Positions 16,757 through 25,404 of a stretch of 54,915 nt of DNA are shown here, in pieces. How positions within the stretch are numbered: position 1 is the stretch's first letter; every line of letters begins with the position of its first letter. Both the position numbers and the translations under genes were made by a program. The DNA is from an uncultured Clostridium sp. (GTDB taxonomy: Bacteria > Bacillota > Clostridia > TANB77 > CAG-508): NCBI GenBank assembly GCA_946409935.1, contig CAMJYG010000007.1, forward strand, positions 1 to 54,915, given 5' to 3'. The notes below the pieces were generated by a model. The model worked only from the letters and a program-made list of their open reading frames with translations, did no database searches and was not told the DNA's origin.

Positions 16757-16816
16757 TTATTTTCCTCCTCAAATTTAATTACTTAAATAAATTTATAATT
16801 TTTAATCATATGTATT

Positions 16817-16832
16817 GTTACAATTCACAGCT
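16817..16832. repeat. Solo MITE terminal repeat
   Basis: GTTACAATTCACAGCT is identical to the left end of copy 1, without a partner end nearby. It lies in the 97-bp recF-gyrB gap and looks like a remnant of a deleted element. Confidence 0.6.
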
Positions 16833-16853
16833 AATAAAACTTTGTTAGATTAT

Positions 16854-17924
16854 TTACTGTCTTATTGTTTTTCCACTTTTTACATTATATATTAAAAAAT
16901 TATTATTTTCAATATTTATTTTTTCAGTACATGTTATTATTACTTGTGCATTTTTTATTTTTTCTAAAAAATTTTTTCTTCGCTTTTCATCCAATTCTGA
17001 CATAAAATCATCTAATAATAAAATTGGATATTCGCCTATTTCTTCAAAAATAATATTTAGCTCTGATAATTTTAATGAAAGAATTGCTGTTCTATGTTGT
17101 CCTTGTGAACCATAAATATCTAATTGCCTTTTATTTATATATATCACAAAATCATCTCGATGTATACCCTTTGTTGTAAATCCTTTTATTATATCCAAAG
17201 TTCTCCTTTGTTTTAATAATTTTAAAAAATCTTCTTTATTTTTACATTCACTTATATATTCAATTTCAATTTCTTCTTTATTATTTGTAATTTCATTATG
17301 TATTATTTTTATTTTATTTTTTATTTTTTCTATAAATTCGTTTCTATAATTAAAAATATTTACAGCATATTCTGATAACTTTTCATCCCAAATATCTAAA
17401 AGATTTTCATCTTTTTTTTCATCTTTTATTTGTCTTAAATAGTTATTTCTTTGTTCTAAAGTTTTTAAATATAGATTTAAATTATACATATAATTAGGCT
17501 TTAATTGACTAATCATAATATCTAAAAATCTTCTTCTATTTTGTGGTCCACCTTTTAAAATATTTATATCATCTGGTGTAAAAATTACAACATTAATATT
17601 TCCAAGTAATTCACTTAACTTATTTATTTTAACGCCATTGATATAAACTATTTTTTTATCTCCCAAATTAATTTTTATTTTTCCTTCTCTATCTGATTTT
17701 TGATATTCTATTTCAATTTGAGAATTTTTAGAGTTTAAATTTATCATTTCTTTATCTTTTTTAGCTCTAAATGATTTTCCCATCCCACACAAAAAAATTG
17801 CTTCTATAATATTAGTTTTCCCTTGAGCATTTTCGCCATAAAATATATTTATATTTTTATCTAAGTTTATTTCTTCCTCGCTATAGTTTCTAAAATTATT
17901 AATTTTTATATTTTTTATCCACAT
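16854..17924 (-). CDS. recF: DNA replication/repair protein RecF
   Basis: A 356-aa SMC-like ATPase that helps load RecA at gaps. Seen: Walker A YGENAQGKT (residues 29-37), signature GSQGQHRT in the second half and Walker B LLLDDFMSELD. ATG 17924 is preceded by GAAGGAATGGTAGTAA, which is supplied by a palindromic repeat (17931-18087). The small S4-domain gene (yaaA/rlbA) that often sits between dnaN and recF is absent; instead there is a 1.2-kb gene-free gap. Confidence 0.95.
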   Translation of the reverse strand: MWIKNIKINNFRNYSEEEINLDKNINIFYGENAQGKTNIIEAIFLCGMGKSFRAKKDKEMINLNSKNSQIEIEYQKSDREGKIKINLGDKKIVYINGVKINKLSELLGNINVVIFTPDDINILKGGPQNRRRFLDIMISQLKPNYMYNLNLYLKTLEQRNNYLRQIKDEKKDENLLDIWDEKLSEYAVNIFNYRNEFIEKIKNKIKIIHNEITNNKEEIEIEYISECKNKEDFLKLLKQRRTLDIIKGFTTKGIHRDDFVIYINKRQLDIYGSQGQHRTAILSLKLSELNIIFEEIGEYPILLLDDFMSELDEKRRKNFLEKIKNAQVIITCTEKINIENNNFLIYNVKSGKTIRQ

Positions 17925-17930
17925 TTACTA

Positions 17931-18087
17931 CCATTCCTTCATAATGCACAAATCCGGTTGGAAAAGAATTAAATTTTGACAATGCTCAGACCGTTAAAGC
18001 TTTGCCCGTTACAGTCTCAGTATGCCTCAGGTAAACCGCGTTTTAAATATAATATAACGCATTCAAAATTCTAATTATTTTTCAACC
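17931..18087 (-). repeat. RBS-carrying palindromic repeat upstream of recF
   Basis: On the minus strand it begins GGTTGAAAAATAATTAGAAT and closes with the complementary TTAATTCTTTTCCAACC, then a GGATTTGTGCATTATGAAGGAATGG tail that forms the recF ribosome binding site. The middle, with GCGTTATATTATATTTAAAA, is shared with the copy before mnmG. Confidence 0.8.
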
Positions 18088-18182
18088 TTTTCTCTCCAAT
18101 TGTGTATAACTATTATATTTTTATATAAAATTATACTTTTAAAAATTTTAATTATTTTATCTGTAAATATTCTTTTTTATTT

Positions 18183-18690
18183 AACTATTATTTTTTATTA
18201 TAAATTATATTAATTAAAATTTAAATCAGCTTATTTTTGATTTTCACTCGTTGTTTTTTTTTGTTTTCTATTTTTTTCTTTTTTTTACTAATTTTTTCTA
18301 GTTTTTAATTTAGTTAATTATTTTTTATTATAAAATTATATTATTTAAAATTCAAATCAGCTTATTTTTGATTTTCACGCGTTGTTTTTTTTTTTTTGTT
18401 TTCTATTTTTTTCTTTTTTTTACTATTTTTTCTAATTTTTTAATTTAATTAATTATTTTTTTATTATAAAATTATATTATTTAAAATTTAAATCAGCTTA
18501 TTTTTGATTTTCATGCGTTGTTTTTTTCTTTTTTTTGCTATTTTTTTTATTTAATTAATTATTTTTTTATTATAAAATTATATTATTTAAATTTCAAATC
18601 AGCTTATTTTTGATTTTCACGCGTTGTTTTTTCTTTTGTTTTCTATTTTTTTCTTTTTTTTACTAATTTTTTTTATTTTTTTCAAATAAT
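18183..18690. repeat. Four imperfect tandem repeats between recF and dnaN
   Basis: Four copies of a 106-136 bp unit. The best-conserved core, AATCAGCTTATTTTTGATTT followed by TCAC(G/T)CGTTG, begins at 18224, 18355, 18491 and 18597. Each core contains AAATCA-N9-TGATTT, a short inverted repeat. Each core is followed by long T runs and preceded by TTATTATAAAATTATATTAT. No coding frame crosses the array. The position beside dnaN and DnaA boxes suggests an origin role, but this is inference. Confidence 0.85.
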
Positions 18691-18786
18691 ACTATTAAAT
18701 TTTTATTTAATAATATTAATTATAATTTAAATTTTATATTATTATAATTTTTTTTATAATTTATTACATAAAATTCAAATTTAATT

Positions 18787-19018
18787 TTATCCACAGCTTT
18801 TCCACTTTTCTATTTAAATATTTTTTTAATTATTTTTTATTAAATTTAATTTTTTAGATTTTTTTTAGGCAATTCGGTATCATTATATTTAAATTTCATC
18901 TATTTTTCTTTGATTTCCTTTTAATATATTTTTTTTACTATTTTTTTCTTTTTTTATGATTTGTATTTTTTTCTATTTTGCTCTAGTTATCCACATGTAG
19001 TCAACAAATTGTGGATAA
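18787..19018. promoter_or_regulatory. DnaA boxes between recF and dnaN
   Basis: Exact DnaA-box matches: TTATCCACA at 18787-18795 and 18987-18995 and TGTGGATAA at 19010-19018. The last two form an inverted pair. Together with the tandem repeats they suggest that the origin extends past dnaN. Confidence 0.75.
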
Positions 19019-19075
19019 CTTTTTTTGAAATTTAAATTCATTTTATAGTCTATTTTTATAATTTAATCTTTTGGC

Positions 19076-19113
19076 AAAAAATTGCCAAAAAGGGCGTCCC
19101 CTTGGCAATTTTT
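19076..19113 (-). terminator. dnaN terminator
   Basis: AAAAATTGCCAA and TTGGCAATTTTT pair around an AAAGGGCGTCCCC loop, overlapping the dnaN stop and followed by T's on the minus strand. The stem and GGGCG core resemble the dnaI/gyrA terminator. Confidence 0.75.
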
Positions 19114-20230
19114 ATTCTTCTTTTAATCTTATTGGCAATATCATATATGTATAGTCATTATTTTCAACAGATTTTATTAAACATGGTGATATACTTGTTC
19201 CAAATTCTATATATACTTCCTCTTCATCTATAGCTTTTAGACTATCTAGAAAATATTTAGGGTTAAAACCTACTTCCAAATTCTTTCCCTCAGTAGAAAC
19301 GTATAATTCTTCTTTTGCATCTCCTGTTTGATTTGTACATGAAATTACAATTTTACCAATATCAACTTGTACTTTTACAGGATATTTTTTTTCTTTTTCT
19401 ACAGCTGATGCTGATATTAAGCTTATTCTTTCAAAGCAATTTTGAATGTTATTTTTTTCTACTCTTATTCTTGTATCCCAATTACTAGGTATTACATTCT
19501 TATAGTTTAAAAATTCACCATCTAAAATTCTAGTTACAATTTTGCAATTATCCATTTCAAATAATGCTTGATTTTTAGCTACTCCTATTTTAACTGGTTC
19601 GAATGAATCTGAAATTATTTTATTAACTTCATTTAGTGTTTTGCCTGGAATAACTGCTTTAAAATTATTGCTTTGTTTATTTAAATATATTGAACGTAAT
19701 GCTAATCTAAATCCATCTACTGCAACTAATGTTAATTTATTATTTTCTATTTCGAATAAACATCCTGTAAATATTGGTCTGCTCTCTTCATTACTTACGG
19801 CAAAAATTGTTTTTCTAATCATATTTTTTAATAAAGTTTGATCTAATTCTATAGAATTTTCAACCTCTATTTTTGGAAGTTCTGGAAATTCGTCTGGGTT
19901 CATTGTTGCTAATTTGTATAAAGCTCCCTCACATTCTATTTCTAATAAATTTTTATCATTTACAGATATATAAATTTCTGTATCTGGTAATTTTCTTATT
20001 ATTTCACTAAACATTATTGCATTTACTACGATACTGCCTTGTTCTTTAACTTCACATTCCATTATATATTCTATACCAATTTCTAAATCATAAGTTGTTA
20101 ATTTCACTTCATTGTCATTTGTTTGAATTAAAATTCCTTCTAGTATAGGCATTGTTGTTTTAGAAGCAACTCCTTTTACTACGGAATTAAGAGCTTTTAT
20201 TATTTTATCTTTATAGCAAACTATTTTCAT
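19112..20230 (-). CDS. dnaN: DNA polymerase III sliding clamp (beta subunit)
   Basis: A 372-aa clamp that tethers polymerase to DNA. Three repeated clamp domains; recognisable blocks include MPILEGILI near residue 45, the ESRPIFTGCLFE block before the middle domain's VAVDGFRLA, and the C-terminal YMILPIRL that ends bacterial beta clamps. ATG 20230 has AGGAGG (AAGGAGGAAGC context) upstream. Only dnaA precedes it, with a 322-bp spacer that carries origin elements. Normal length; no oddities. Confidence 0.97.
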   Translation of the reverse strand: MKIVCYKDKIIKALNSVVKGVASKTTMPILEGILIQTNDNEVKLTTYDLEIGIEYIMECEVKEQGSIVVNAIMFSEIIRKLPDTEIYISVNDKNLLEIECEGALYKLATMNPDEFPELPKIEVENSIELDQTLLKNMIRKTIFAVSNEESRPIFTGCLFEIENNKLTLVAVDGFRLALRSIYLNKQSNNFKAVIPGKTLNEVNKIISDSFEPVKIGVAKNQALFEMDNCKIVTRILDGEFLNYKNVIPSNWDTRIRVEKNNIQNCFERISLISASAVEKEKKYPVKVQVDIGKIVISCTNQTGDAKEELYVSTEGKNLEVGFNPKYFLDSLKAIDEEEVYIEFGTSISPCLIKSVENNDYTYMILPIRLKEE

Positions 20231-20244
20231 TTTGCTTCCTCCTT

Positions 20245-20377
20245 TATATATAATATAATAATTTTAGTAGTAATAGTAATAGGTACTGTGGAAACTGTGG
20301 AAAACTATGTTGATAGTTACTATCCCTAACAAAATTGATGTTTATAACTTAGTGGATAACTTAAAAAGTTATCCACA
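20245..20377. promoter_or_regulatory. Candidate DNA-unwinding element with DnaA-trio and DnaA boxes (oriC, dnaA-dnaN spacer)
   Basis: Going from dnaN towards dnaA: an A/T-only stretch (20245-20264), six in-register TAR triplets TAG TAG TAA TAG TAA TAG (20265-20282), then TGTGGAAAC and TGTGGAAAA, box-like AGTGGATAA (20351-20359) and exact TTATCCACA (20369-20377). The arrangement of A/T cluster, trio and boxes with unwinding towards dnaN matches the B. subtilis basal unwinding system. Confidence 0.65.
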
Positions 20378-20444
20378 GTTTTAAATTGAAAATGTGTAAA
20401 AGTAAGATATACACATGTTATAAACAGGTTATTAACATAGGGGG

Positions 20445-20488
20445 TGTGGATATCCAATGTAGCACTTCCGTAAGAGGTTATTGGATAT
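20445..20488. other. DnaA-box-like site and hairpin 3' of dnaA
   Basis: TGTGGATAT (20445-20453) overlaps GATATCCAAT, which pairs with ATTGGATAT at 20480-20488. There is no T tract on the dnaA strand, so it is not a standard terminator. It could be an origin structure or a transcription attenuator. Confidence 0.4.
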
Positions 20489-20552
20489 TATTTATCAAAC
20501 ATAAATTTTTCCAAACAAAAATTTTAAAAAAATGATATAAACATATTGTTTA

Positions 20553-21908
20553 TTATTGTTTTCCATTTATGATTATGTTTTTCACACTATCCACAATTAA
20601 CTTTGTATTTGTTTTTTCTTTTATTTCTTTTTCAATTTTTCTACAAGCATGCATTACTGTTGAATGGTCTCTTCCACCAAAGTCAACTCCTATCTGGGGA
20701 TAAGACATATTAGCAATTTCTCTACATAAGAACATAGATATTTGTCTTGGAAAAGCTATATCATTCGACCTTTTATTACCAGCCAAATCATCTTTTTCTA
20801 TGCTAAAATATTTAGCTACAGTTTCCTTTATGAAATCACAAGATATGACTTTTTCACTTTCATATTTGAATTCATTTATTATGTTTTCGGCTAATTCGAT
20901 GGTAATAGGACTATGTGTTAATGAAGCACGAGCCACAATCTTGTTGAAAACTCCTTCTAGTTCTCTAATATTTGAGTCTATTTTATTTGCAATATTTGAC
21001 AGTATAAAGTCTTCGATAATAACATTTTCATCTTGCGCTTTTTTTCTAAGTATTGCCAAACGAGTTTCATAATCTGGACAAGAGATATCTGCTAAAAGTC
21101 CCCATTCAAATCTAGATTTTAGTCTGTCTTCTAAGAAAGGAATGTCTCTTGGAGGCTTATCACTTGAAATAATAATTTGTTTCCCATCTTCATATAAAGA
21201 ATTAAAAGTATGGAAAAATTCTTCTTGAACCCTTTCCTTTCCTGCTATAAATTGAATATCATCTATTAGCAAAACATCAATATTCCTATATTTATTTCTG
21301 AAGAATTCATTTTTATTATCTTTTATTGCATTAATTAATTGATTTGTAAATTTTTCAGACGTAACATATAAAACATTTGCATTTTTGTTATTCTCTAAAA
21401 TTCTATTTCCAATGGCATGCATTAGGTGAGTTTTTCCCAATCCTACTCCACCATATAAAAATAATGGATTATATGATTTGGAAGGTTCATTACCTACGGC
21501 TAGTGCAGCTGCATGAGCAAATCTGTTATTATTTCCAACTACGAATGTTTCAAATGTGTACTTAGGATTTAATGTTGACTTGTTTGATTCAATTTCTGCA
21601 GAATTAGTAGTTGTGGAAGGGTCTGTTATAATTTCTTTTTCCTCAATTTTATTTTCTTTTGATATGTCTATTACCGAAAACGTCCAATCTTTATTTGTTA
21701 TATAGCGTAAAGTATTAAAAAGCAACGGTCTATATTTATTTTCGATAAAATCTTTTTGATATTCTGAAGTAGTGGTAAAAATAATATTATTTCCATCAAT
21801 GCTTCTAATGTCTAAGGGCATTATCCATGTATCAAATGATATTTTTGTTACTTCAGGCTTTAATTCTTCTTTTATTTTTAAAATTAATTCGTCTTTATCA
21901 ATTGCCAT
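20553..21908 (-). CDS. dnaA: Chromosomal replication initiator DnaA
   Basis: A 451-aa AAA+ initiator. Seen: domain I up to ~85, a variable linker (the Ser/Thr/Asn-rich stretch near 105-120), domain III with Walker A YGGVGLGKTHL near residue 150 and Walker B VLLIDDIQF, and domain IV with the DNA-binding signature GGRDHSTVMHA. ATG 21908 follows GAAAGGATG. It is flanked on both sides by DnaA boxes, implying autoregulation and origin function. Normal length. Confidence 0.98.
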   Translation of the reverse strand: MAIDKDELILKIKEELKPEVTKISFDTWIMPLDIRSIDGNNIIFTTTSEYQKDFIENKYRPLLFNTLRYITNKDWTFSVIDISKENKIEEKEIITDPSTTTNSAEIESNKSTLNPKYTFETFVVGNNNRFAHAAALAVGNEPSKSYNPLFLYGGVGLGKTHLMHAIGNRILENNKNANVLYVTSEKFTNQLINAIKDNKNEFFRNKYRNIDVLLIDDIQFIAGKERVQEEFFHTFNSLYEDGKQIIISSDKPPRDIPFLEDRLKSRFEWGLLADISCPDYETRLAILRKKAQDENVIIEDFILSNIANKIDSNIRELEGVFNKIVARASLTHSPITIELAENIINEFKYESEKVISCDFIKETVAKYFSIEKDDLAGNKRSNDIAFPRQISMFLCREIANMSYPQIGVDFGGRDHSTVMHACRKIEKEIKEKTNTKLIVDSVKNIIINGKQ

Positions 21909-21931
21909 CTAAAAACATCCTTTCATTAAAT

Positions 21932-22142
21932 TTATCCACAAAGTTATCCACAGGTGTTGATAAAATTGTAATATTTCTGTAAAATTATAGACGATTTTTA
22001 CGAACATTAATTTCAGTATTTTCAATAAAAATAGCTTGTAATTTTTTACTTTCCTATAATAACAAATTTATACACAAGAAGTCAATAAAATTGTGGAAAA
22101 AATTTTTTTTCTGTGGATAAGTTTTTAAACAATTGTGGATAA
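21932..22142. promoter_or_regulatory. oriC DnaA-box cluster between dnaA and rpmH
   Basis: Exact boxes: TTATCCACA at 21932-21940 and 21944-21952 (tandem, 12-bp spacing) and TGTGGATAA at 22112-22120 and 22134-22142, in opposite orientation. AT-rich DNA lies between. This is the classical upstream half of a bipartite Firmicutes oriC. Confidence 0.85.
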
Positions 22143-22237
22143 CTTAAAATTTTTTACGAAAATGTTACAGAAATTCATACAAAAAATAACATAAAGAGTA
22201 TAAATAATTACAAATATTTATATTTTTACATTGTAGT

Positions 22238-22355
22238 TACAATTCACAGTTAAATTAGTATTGCTTCAAGTTAATATATAATAATTTTTAAAAAAATATT
22301 ATATATTAACTTGAAGTCTTTATATTTTATAATCATATTTGGCCGTGAATGTAAC
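22238..22355. mobile_element. MITE-like palindromic element, copy 4 (118 bp, minimal)
   Basis: The left end GTTACAATTCACAG and right end GGCCGTGAATGTAAC match with one base missing on the right. The interior is a single long hairpin, CTTCAAGTTAATATATAATA with its complement. The subterminal sequence TTAATATATAA is shared with the longer copies. It lies between oriC and the rpmH promoter. Confidence 0.75.
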
Positions 22356-22394
22356 CGCCGGTATCCTAATATCTATAAAAAATTAAAAAATCAC

Positions 22395-22424
22395 TTGACA
22401 TTTTGTGTGTTTGTACTGTATAAT
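22395..22424 (+). promoter_or_regulatory. rpmH promoter
   Basis: Consensus TTGACA (22395-22400), 18-nt spacer, consensus TATAAT (22419-22424), upstream of rpmH. Confidence 0.85.
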
Positions 22425-22495
22425 CGATATACTTGTTAAAAAAATAATTTCCATAAAAGTGGAATTTTATAAAAAAGTCAATAGGAGGTGCAATA

Positions 22496-22630
22496 ATGAA
22501 AAGAACATTTCAACCAAAAAAAAGACAGGAAAAGAAAGAACATGGATTTATGAAAAGAATGAAAACTAGATCAGGACAAAACGTAATAAAAGCAAGAAGA
22601 GCAAAAGGTAGAAAAAAATTAACAGCTTAA
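22496..22630 (+). CDS. rpmH: Ribosomal protein L34
   Basis: A 44-aa basic protein, MKRTFQPK at the N-terminus and [11 protein letters not shown] at the end, the exact size and pattern of bacterial L34 of the large subunit. ATG 22496 follows AGGAGGTG. It is divergent from dnaA and heads the conserved rpmH-rnpA-yidD-yidC-jag series. Confidence 0.98.
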   Translation: MKRTFQPKKRQEKKEHGFMKRMKTRSGQNVIKARRAKGRKKLTA

Positions 22631-22747
22631 TCCTTATATTTACATAATTATGCTTTTATTAATATTTATCAAAGAAAAAACGGGGCATGATTAATACATT
22701 TTGAGATGATTTACATGTTCTGTTTTTGCTTTTTTCATATAATTTTG

Positions 22748-22852
22748 TTATACAATAGGAAAAACTCTGAAGCTTCTAAGTAAGCTACGCAACTCGAAGT
22801 GAAAATAAAAGTTTTTATTTTCAAAGGAAAGTCATCATTTCCTATTGTATAA
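22748..22852. repeat. Inverted repeat TTATACAATAGGAAA in the rpmH-rnpA spacer
   Basis: TTATACAATAGGAAA (22748-22762) pairs with TTTCCTATTGTATAA (22838-22852), followed by AAAGGGCTTC. Inside is a second inverted pair (GAAAATAAAAG / CTTTTATTTTC type, 22801-22822). Nearly the same arms with AAAGAGCTTC recur at 53474-53520, so this is a dispersed repeat rather than a gene-specific terminator. Confidence 0.7.
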
Positions 22853-22887
22853 AAAGGGCTTCTTTGGAAAAAGGGGATTAATGAATA

Positions 22888-23235
22888 GTGGAAAAAACAA
22901 GAATGTTAAAGAAAAATTACGAATTTAAAAGTGTTTTATCAAAAGGAAATTATTATTCTGGAAGATATATAGAGGCTTTTGTGAGAAGAAATAATAAAAA
23001 TTACAATATGCTTGGAATAGCAATTAGTGTAAAAACAGCAAAAGCTGTAAAAAGAAATTCCATAAAAAGACTTATAAGAGAAAATTATAGAATATTTGAA
23101 GAAAATATCAAATCAGGATATAGTATAGTATTTTTGTGGAAGAAAAAAGTTGGAATAGAGAATGCAACATTTAAAAATATAGAAAGTGATATAGAAAAAA
23201 TTTTTGATAAAGCAAACATTTTTGAGGAAATATAA
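22888..23235 (+). CDS. rnpA: Ribonuclease P protein component
   Basis: A 115-aa basic protein that assists the RNase P RNA in removing tRNA 5' leaders. Seen: the N-terminal [14 protein letters not shown] block and the RNA-binding signature [14 protein letters not shown] around residues 50-65. GTG 22888 gives [11 protein letters not shown]; the ATG at 22903 is an alternative nearer the usual RnpA N-terminus. It follows rpmH as in most bacteria, here separated by a palindromic repeat. It ends five bases before the yidD start. Confidence 0.95.
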   Translation: MEKTRMLKKNYEFKSVLSKGNYYSGRYIEAFVRRNNKNYNMLGIAISVKTAKAVKRNSIKRLIRENYRIFEENIKSGYSIVFLWKKKVGIENATFKNIESDIEKIFDKANIFEEI

Positions 23236-23239
23236 TGAA

Positions 23240-23458
23240 ATGAAAAAAATCTTTATTTGGCTTATTAATATGTACCAAAAACACATATCAATTTGGCTAG
23301 AAAGTAAAAATATCAATTGTAAATTTTACCCAACTTGCTCAGAATATACAAAGCAAGCAATTGAAAAATATGGAGTAGTAAAAGGTTGTTTCTTAGGGAC
23401 TTATAGGATTCTAAGATGCAATCCATTTTCAAAAGGTGGATACGATCCATTGAAATAG
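23240..23458 (+). CDS. yidD: Membrane protein insertion efficiency factor YidD
   Basis: A 72-aa YidD: amphipathic N-terminus, then [31 protein letters not shown] and a GGYDPLK terminus, all diagnostic. ATG 23240 has GAGGAA upstream and lies 5 nt after rnpA, so the two are likely co-translated. YidD works with YidC in membrane protein insertion, and yidC is next downstream. Confidence 0.95.
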   Translation: MKKIFIWLINMYQKHISIWLESKNINCKFYPTCSEYTKQAIEKYGVVKGCFLGTYRILRCNPFSKGGYDPLK

Positions 23459-23470
23459 AGCTAGTAGGAA

Positions 23471-23555
23471 GTTTGAAAAATAATTACAATTTTGGCTGTG
23501 CGCAGTGGCGAATTTAATTCTTTTCCAAACTGATTTGTGCCTTGAGAAAGGAATG
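23471..23555 (+). repeat. RBS-carrying palindromic repeat upstream of yidC
   Basis: GTTTGAAAAATAATTAC at the left pairs with TTAATTCTTTTCCAAAC; the tail TGATTTGTGCCTTGAGAAAGG ends in the yidC ribosome binding site. Same family and orientation relative to the gene as at 17931, 27387, 29446 and 38645. The base differences in the two arms (GTTTG/CAAAC instead of GGTTG/CAACC) compensate each other. Confidence 0.8.
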
Positions 23556-23563
23556 TGATAAAA

Positions 23564-24481
23564 ATGTTTGAATTTATTGCTAATATTTTTGGATATTTGC
23601 TTAAATTTCTATATGGTTTAGTAAATAATTATGGTTTAGCTATTATTTTATTTACGGTTATTATAAAATTATTACTATTACCGTTATCAATAAAACAACA
23701 TAAGACAATGAAAAAAAGTTCTAAACTACAAGAAAAAATGAAGGTAATACAATTTAAATATAAAAATGACCCAGAAAAAATGAACCAACAAGTAATGGAA
23801 TTATATAAAAATGAAAAAATGAGTCCTTTTAGTGGGTGCTTAACAACAATTATTCAATTATTGCTATTATTATCAATTTTCTATTTAGTAAGAAATCCAT
23901 TAACATATATGGAGAAAATTTCTAAAGATGAAATAAATAAATATGTTACACAGCTTCAAGAAGAAGGGAAGAGTGTAAGCTCTGTTTATCCTGAGATTGA
24001 TTTAATAAGAGAATATAATTGGTTAAAAGAAAAAAATCCAGAAGATGATAATATAGATAAAGTTAATCTTCAAATGAATTTTGTAGGACTAGACTTAAGT
24101 AAAATACCACAACAAAATATGGCAGATTATACGGTTTATATTATACCAATTTTATATATTATATCTTCATTTATCTCTATAAGAATGACTACATCAATGC
24201 AAGTAAAACAAAATACGAAAAAAGAACCAGTTATTATGGAAGATGAAAGTGATAAAAATATTGATGAGAACAGCAAAGAATTAGTTGCAGTAGAAGAAAA
24301 AAATGAAGTAGACAATGTAATGCAAACAAATAAAATGATGTCTTGGATGATGCCGATAATGTCTATATCAATCGCTTTTGTTGCACCATTGGGCTTAGCA
24401 TTATATTGGCTAATAAGTAATATTCTTATGATTTTAGAAAGATTGATTTTGAACAAAGCAATTAAGTCTGAAGAAGAATAA
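23564..24481 (+). CDS. yidC: Membrane protein insertase YidC/OxaA
   Basis: A 305-aa insertase of the cytoplasmic membrane, Gram-positive type without the large periplasmic domain. Seen: five hydrophobic segments, the cytoplasmic hairpin KLQEKMKVIQFKYKNDPEKM, and a C-terminal conserved MMPIM ... GLALYW region. The groove residue usually Arg in the first core helix is Lys (VIIKLLLLPL, residue 35). No lipoprotein Cys is evident at the N-terminus. An acidic insert lies before the last helices. ATG 23564 is preceded by GAAAGGAATG from a palindromic repeat. Confidence 0.93.
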   Translation: MFEFIANIFGYLLKFLYGLVNNYGLAIILFTVIIKLLLLPLSIKQHKTMKKSSKLQEKMKVIQFKYKNDPEKMNQQVMELYKNEKMSPFSGCLTTIIQLLLLLSIFYLVRNPLTYMEKISKDEINKYVTQLQEEGKSVSSVYPEIDLIREYNWLKEKNPEDDNIDKVNLQMNFVGLDLSKIPQQNMADYTVYIIPILYIISSFISIRMTTSMQVKQNTKKEPVIMEDESDKNIDENSKELVAVEEKNEVDNVMQTNKMMSWMMPIMSISIAFVAPLGLALYWLISNILMILERLILNKAIKSEEE

Positions 24482-24552
24482 TCTAAAATATGTGTTAAAG
24501 TTGGTGATTTTCTAAATAGGCGTATGCCTTAAGAAAGGAATGATTGTATAAA

Positions 24553-25245
24553 ATGGAAAAAAGTATTATTTCAGAAGGTAAAACAACAAATGAAGCAATA
24601 GAAAATGGATTAAAAAAATTAAATGTTTCTAGAGATAAAGTAGATATAAAGGTTTTAGAAAATGAAGTAAAAAGAAGTTTTTTTAGTATATTAGCACCAA
24701 GAATTGTTAAAGTAGAATTAACAGTAAAAGAAAACAAAGAAGAAACAAATAGCAAAGTGAAAAAAGAGATTGTTTTATCTACGGAAGAACAAGAAAAAGC
24801 AATAAAAAATATAGATAAATTTTTAAAAGAGTTCTTTAAAAGTATTAATGAAAATGTTAAATATGAATTTAATTCAACAGATTCATACATAAATGTAAAT
24901 ATTGAAAATGAGAATTTAGGTTTTTTAATAGGTTATAGAGGGGAAACATTATATTCTTTTCAGAATATTCTAACAGCTGTTGCTGGAAAGGGAATCGAGA
25001 ATAAAATAAGAGTAATTTTAGATATTCAAGGATACAAAGAAAAAAGAGAAAAAACTCTTGAAGAATTAGCTGAAAAGGTTGCAAAAACAGTAATAAAAAC
25101 TAGAAAACCAATCAAATTAGAACCGATGGAAGCCTATGAGAGAAAAATAATACATAGTAAATTACAACAAAATCCAAAAGTTGAAACGGTAAGTGTTGGG
25201 GAAGAGCCACATAGAAGAATTGTAGTTTCATTAAAACATAAATAA
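24553..25245 (+). CDS. jag: RNA-binding protein Jag/KhpB (KH-R3H)
   Basis: A 230-aa protein with a Jag N-terminal domain (residues 1-50), a KH domain with LIGYRGETL near 125-135, and a C-terminal R3H domain (AYERKIIHSKLQ ... EEPHRRIVV). KhpB/Jag binds RNA, commonly with KhpA, and influences cell shape. ATG 24553 follows GAAAGGAATG. It is the standard partner downstream of yidC. A perfect long hairpin terminator follows at 25261. Confidence 0.93.
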   Translation: MEKSIISEGKTTNEAIENGLKKLNVSRDKVDIKVLENEVKRSFFSILAPRIVKVELTVKENKEETNSKVKKEIVLSTEEQEKAIKNIDKFLKEFFKSINENVKYEFNSTDSYINVNIENENLGFLIGYRGETLYSFQNILTAVAGKGIENKIRVILDIQGYKEKREKTLEELAEKVAKTVIKTRKPIKLEPMEAYERKIIHSKLQQNPKVETVSVGEEPHRRIVVSLKHK

Positions 25246-25260
25246 TATTTTTTATAAATT

Positions 25261-25318
25261 AGGGCAAAATTTGATTTTACAAATGCATTTGTAAAATCAA
25301 ATTTTGCTCTTTTTTTTA
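25261..25318 (+). terminator. jag terminator
   Basis: A 25-bp near-perfect palindrome with its centre at ATGCAT (25261-25310), followed by TTTTTTTT. It ends the rpmH-jag transcript before mnmE. Confidence 0.85.
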
Positions 25319-25404
25319 AAAAAAGTATTTAAAAAAGTTACATAATATGATAAAATTATACTTGTTATATTTACAAATAGGAAAGAAAGGAATGAGATTT
25401 TAAT

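Noticed and set aside
18183-18690. A CRISPR array
   Set aside because: Only four copies, unit length variable (106-136 bp), spacers are similar low-complexity T runs, and no cas genes are present.
23555-23563. GTG 23555 as the yidC start
   Set aside because: It falls inside the ribosome binding motif GAAAGGAATGTG; ATG 23564 has the proper distance.
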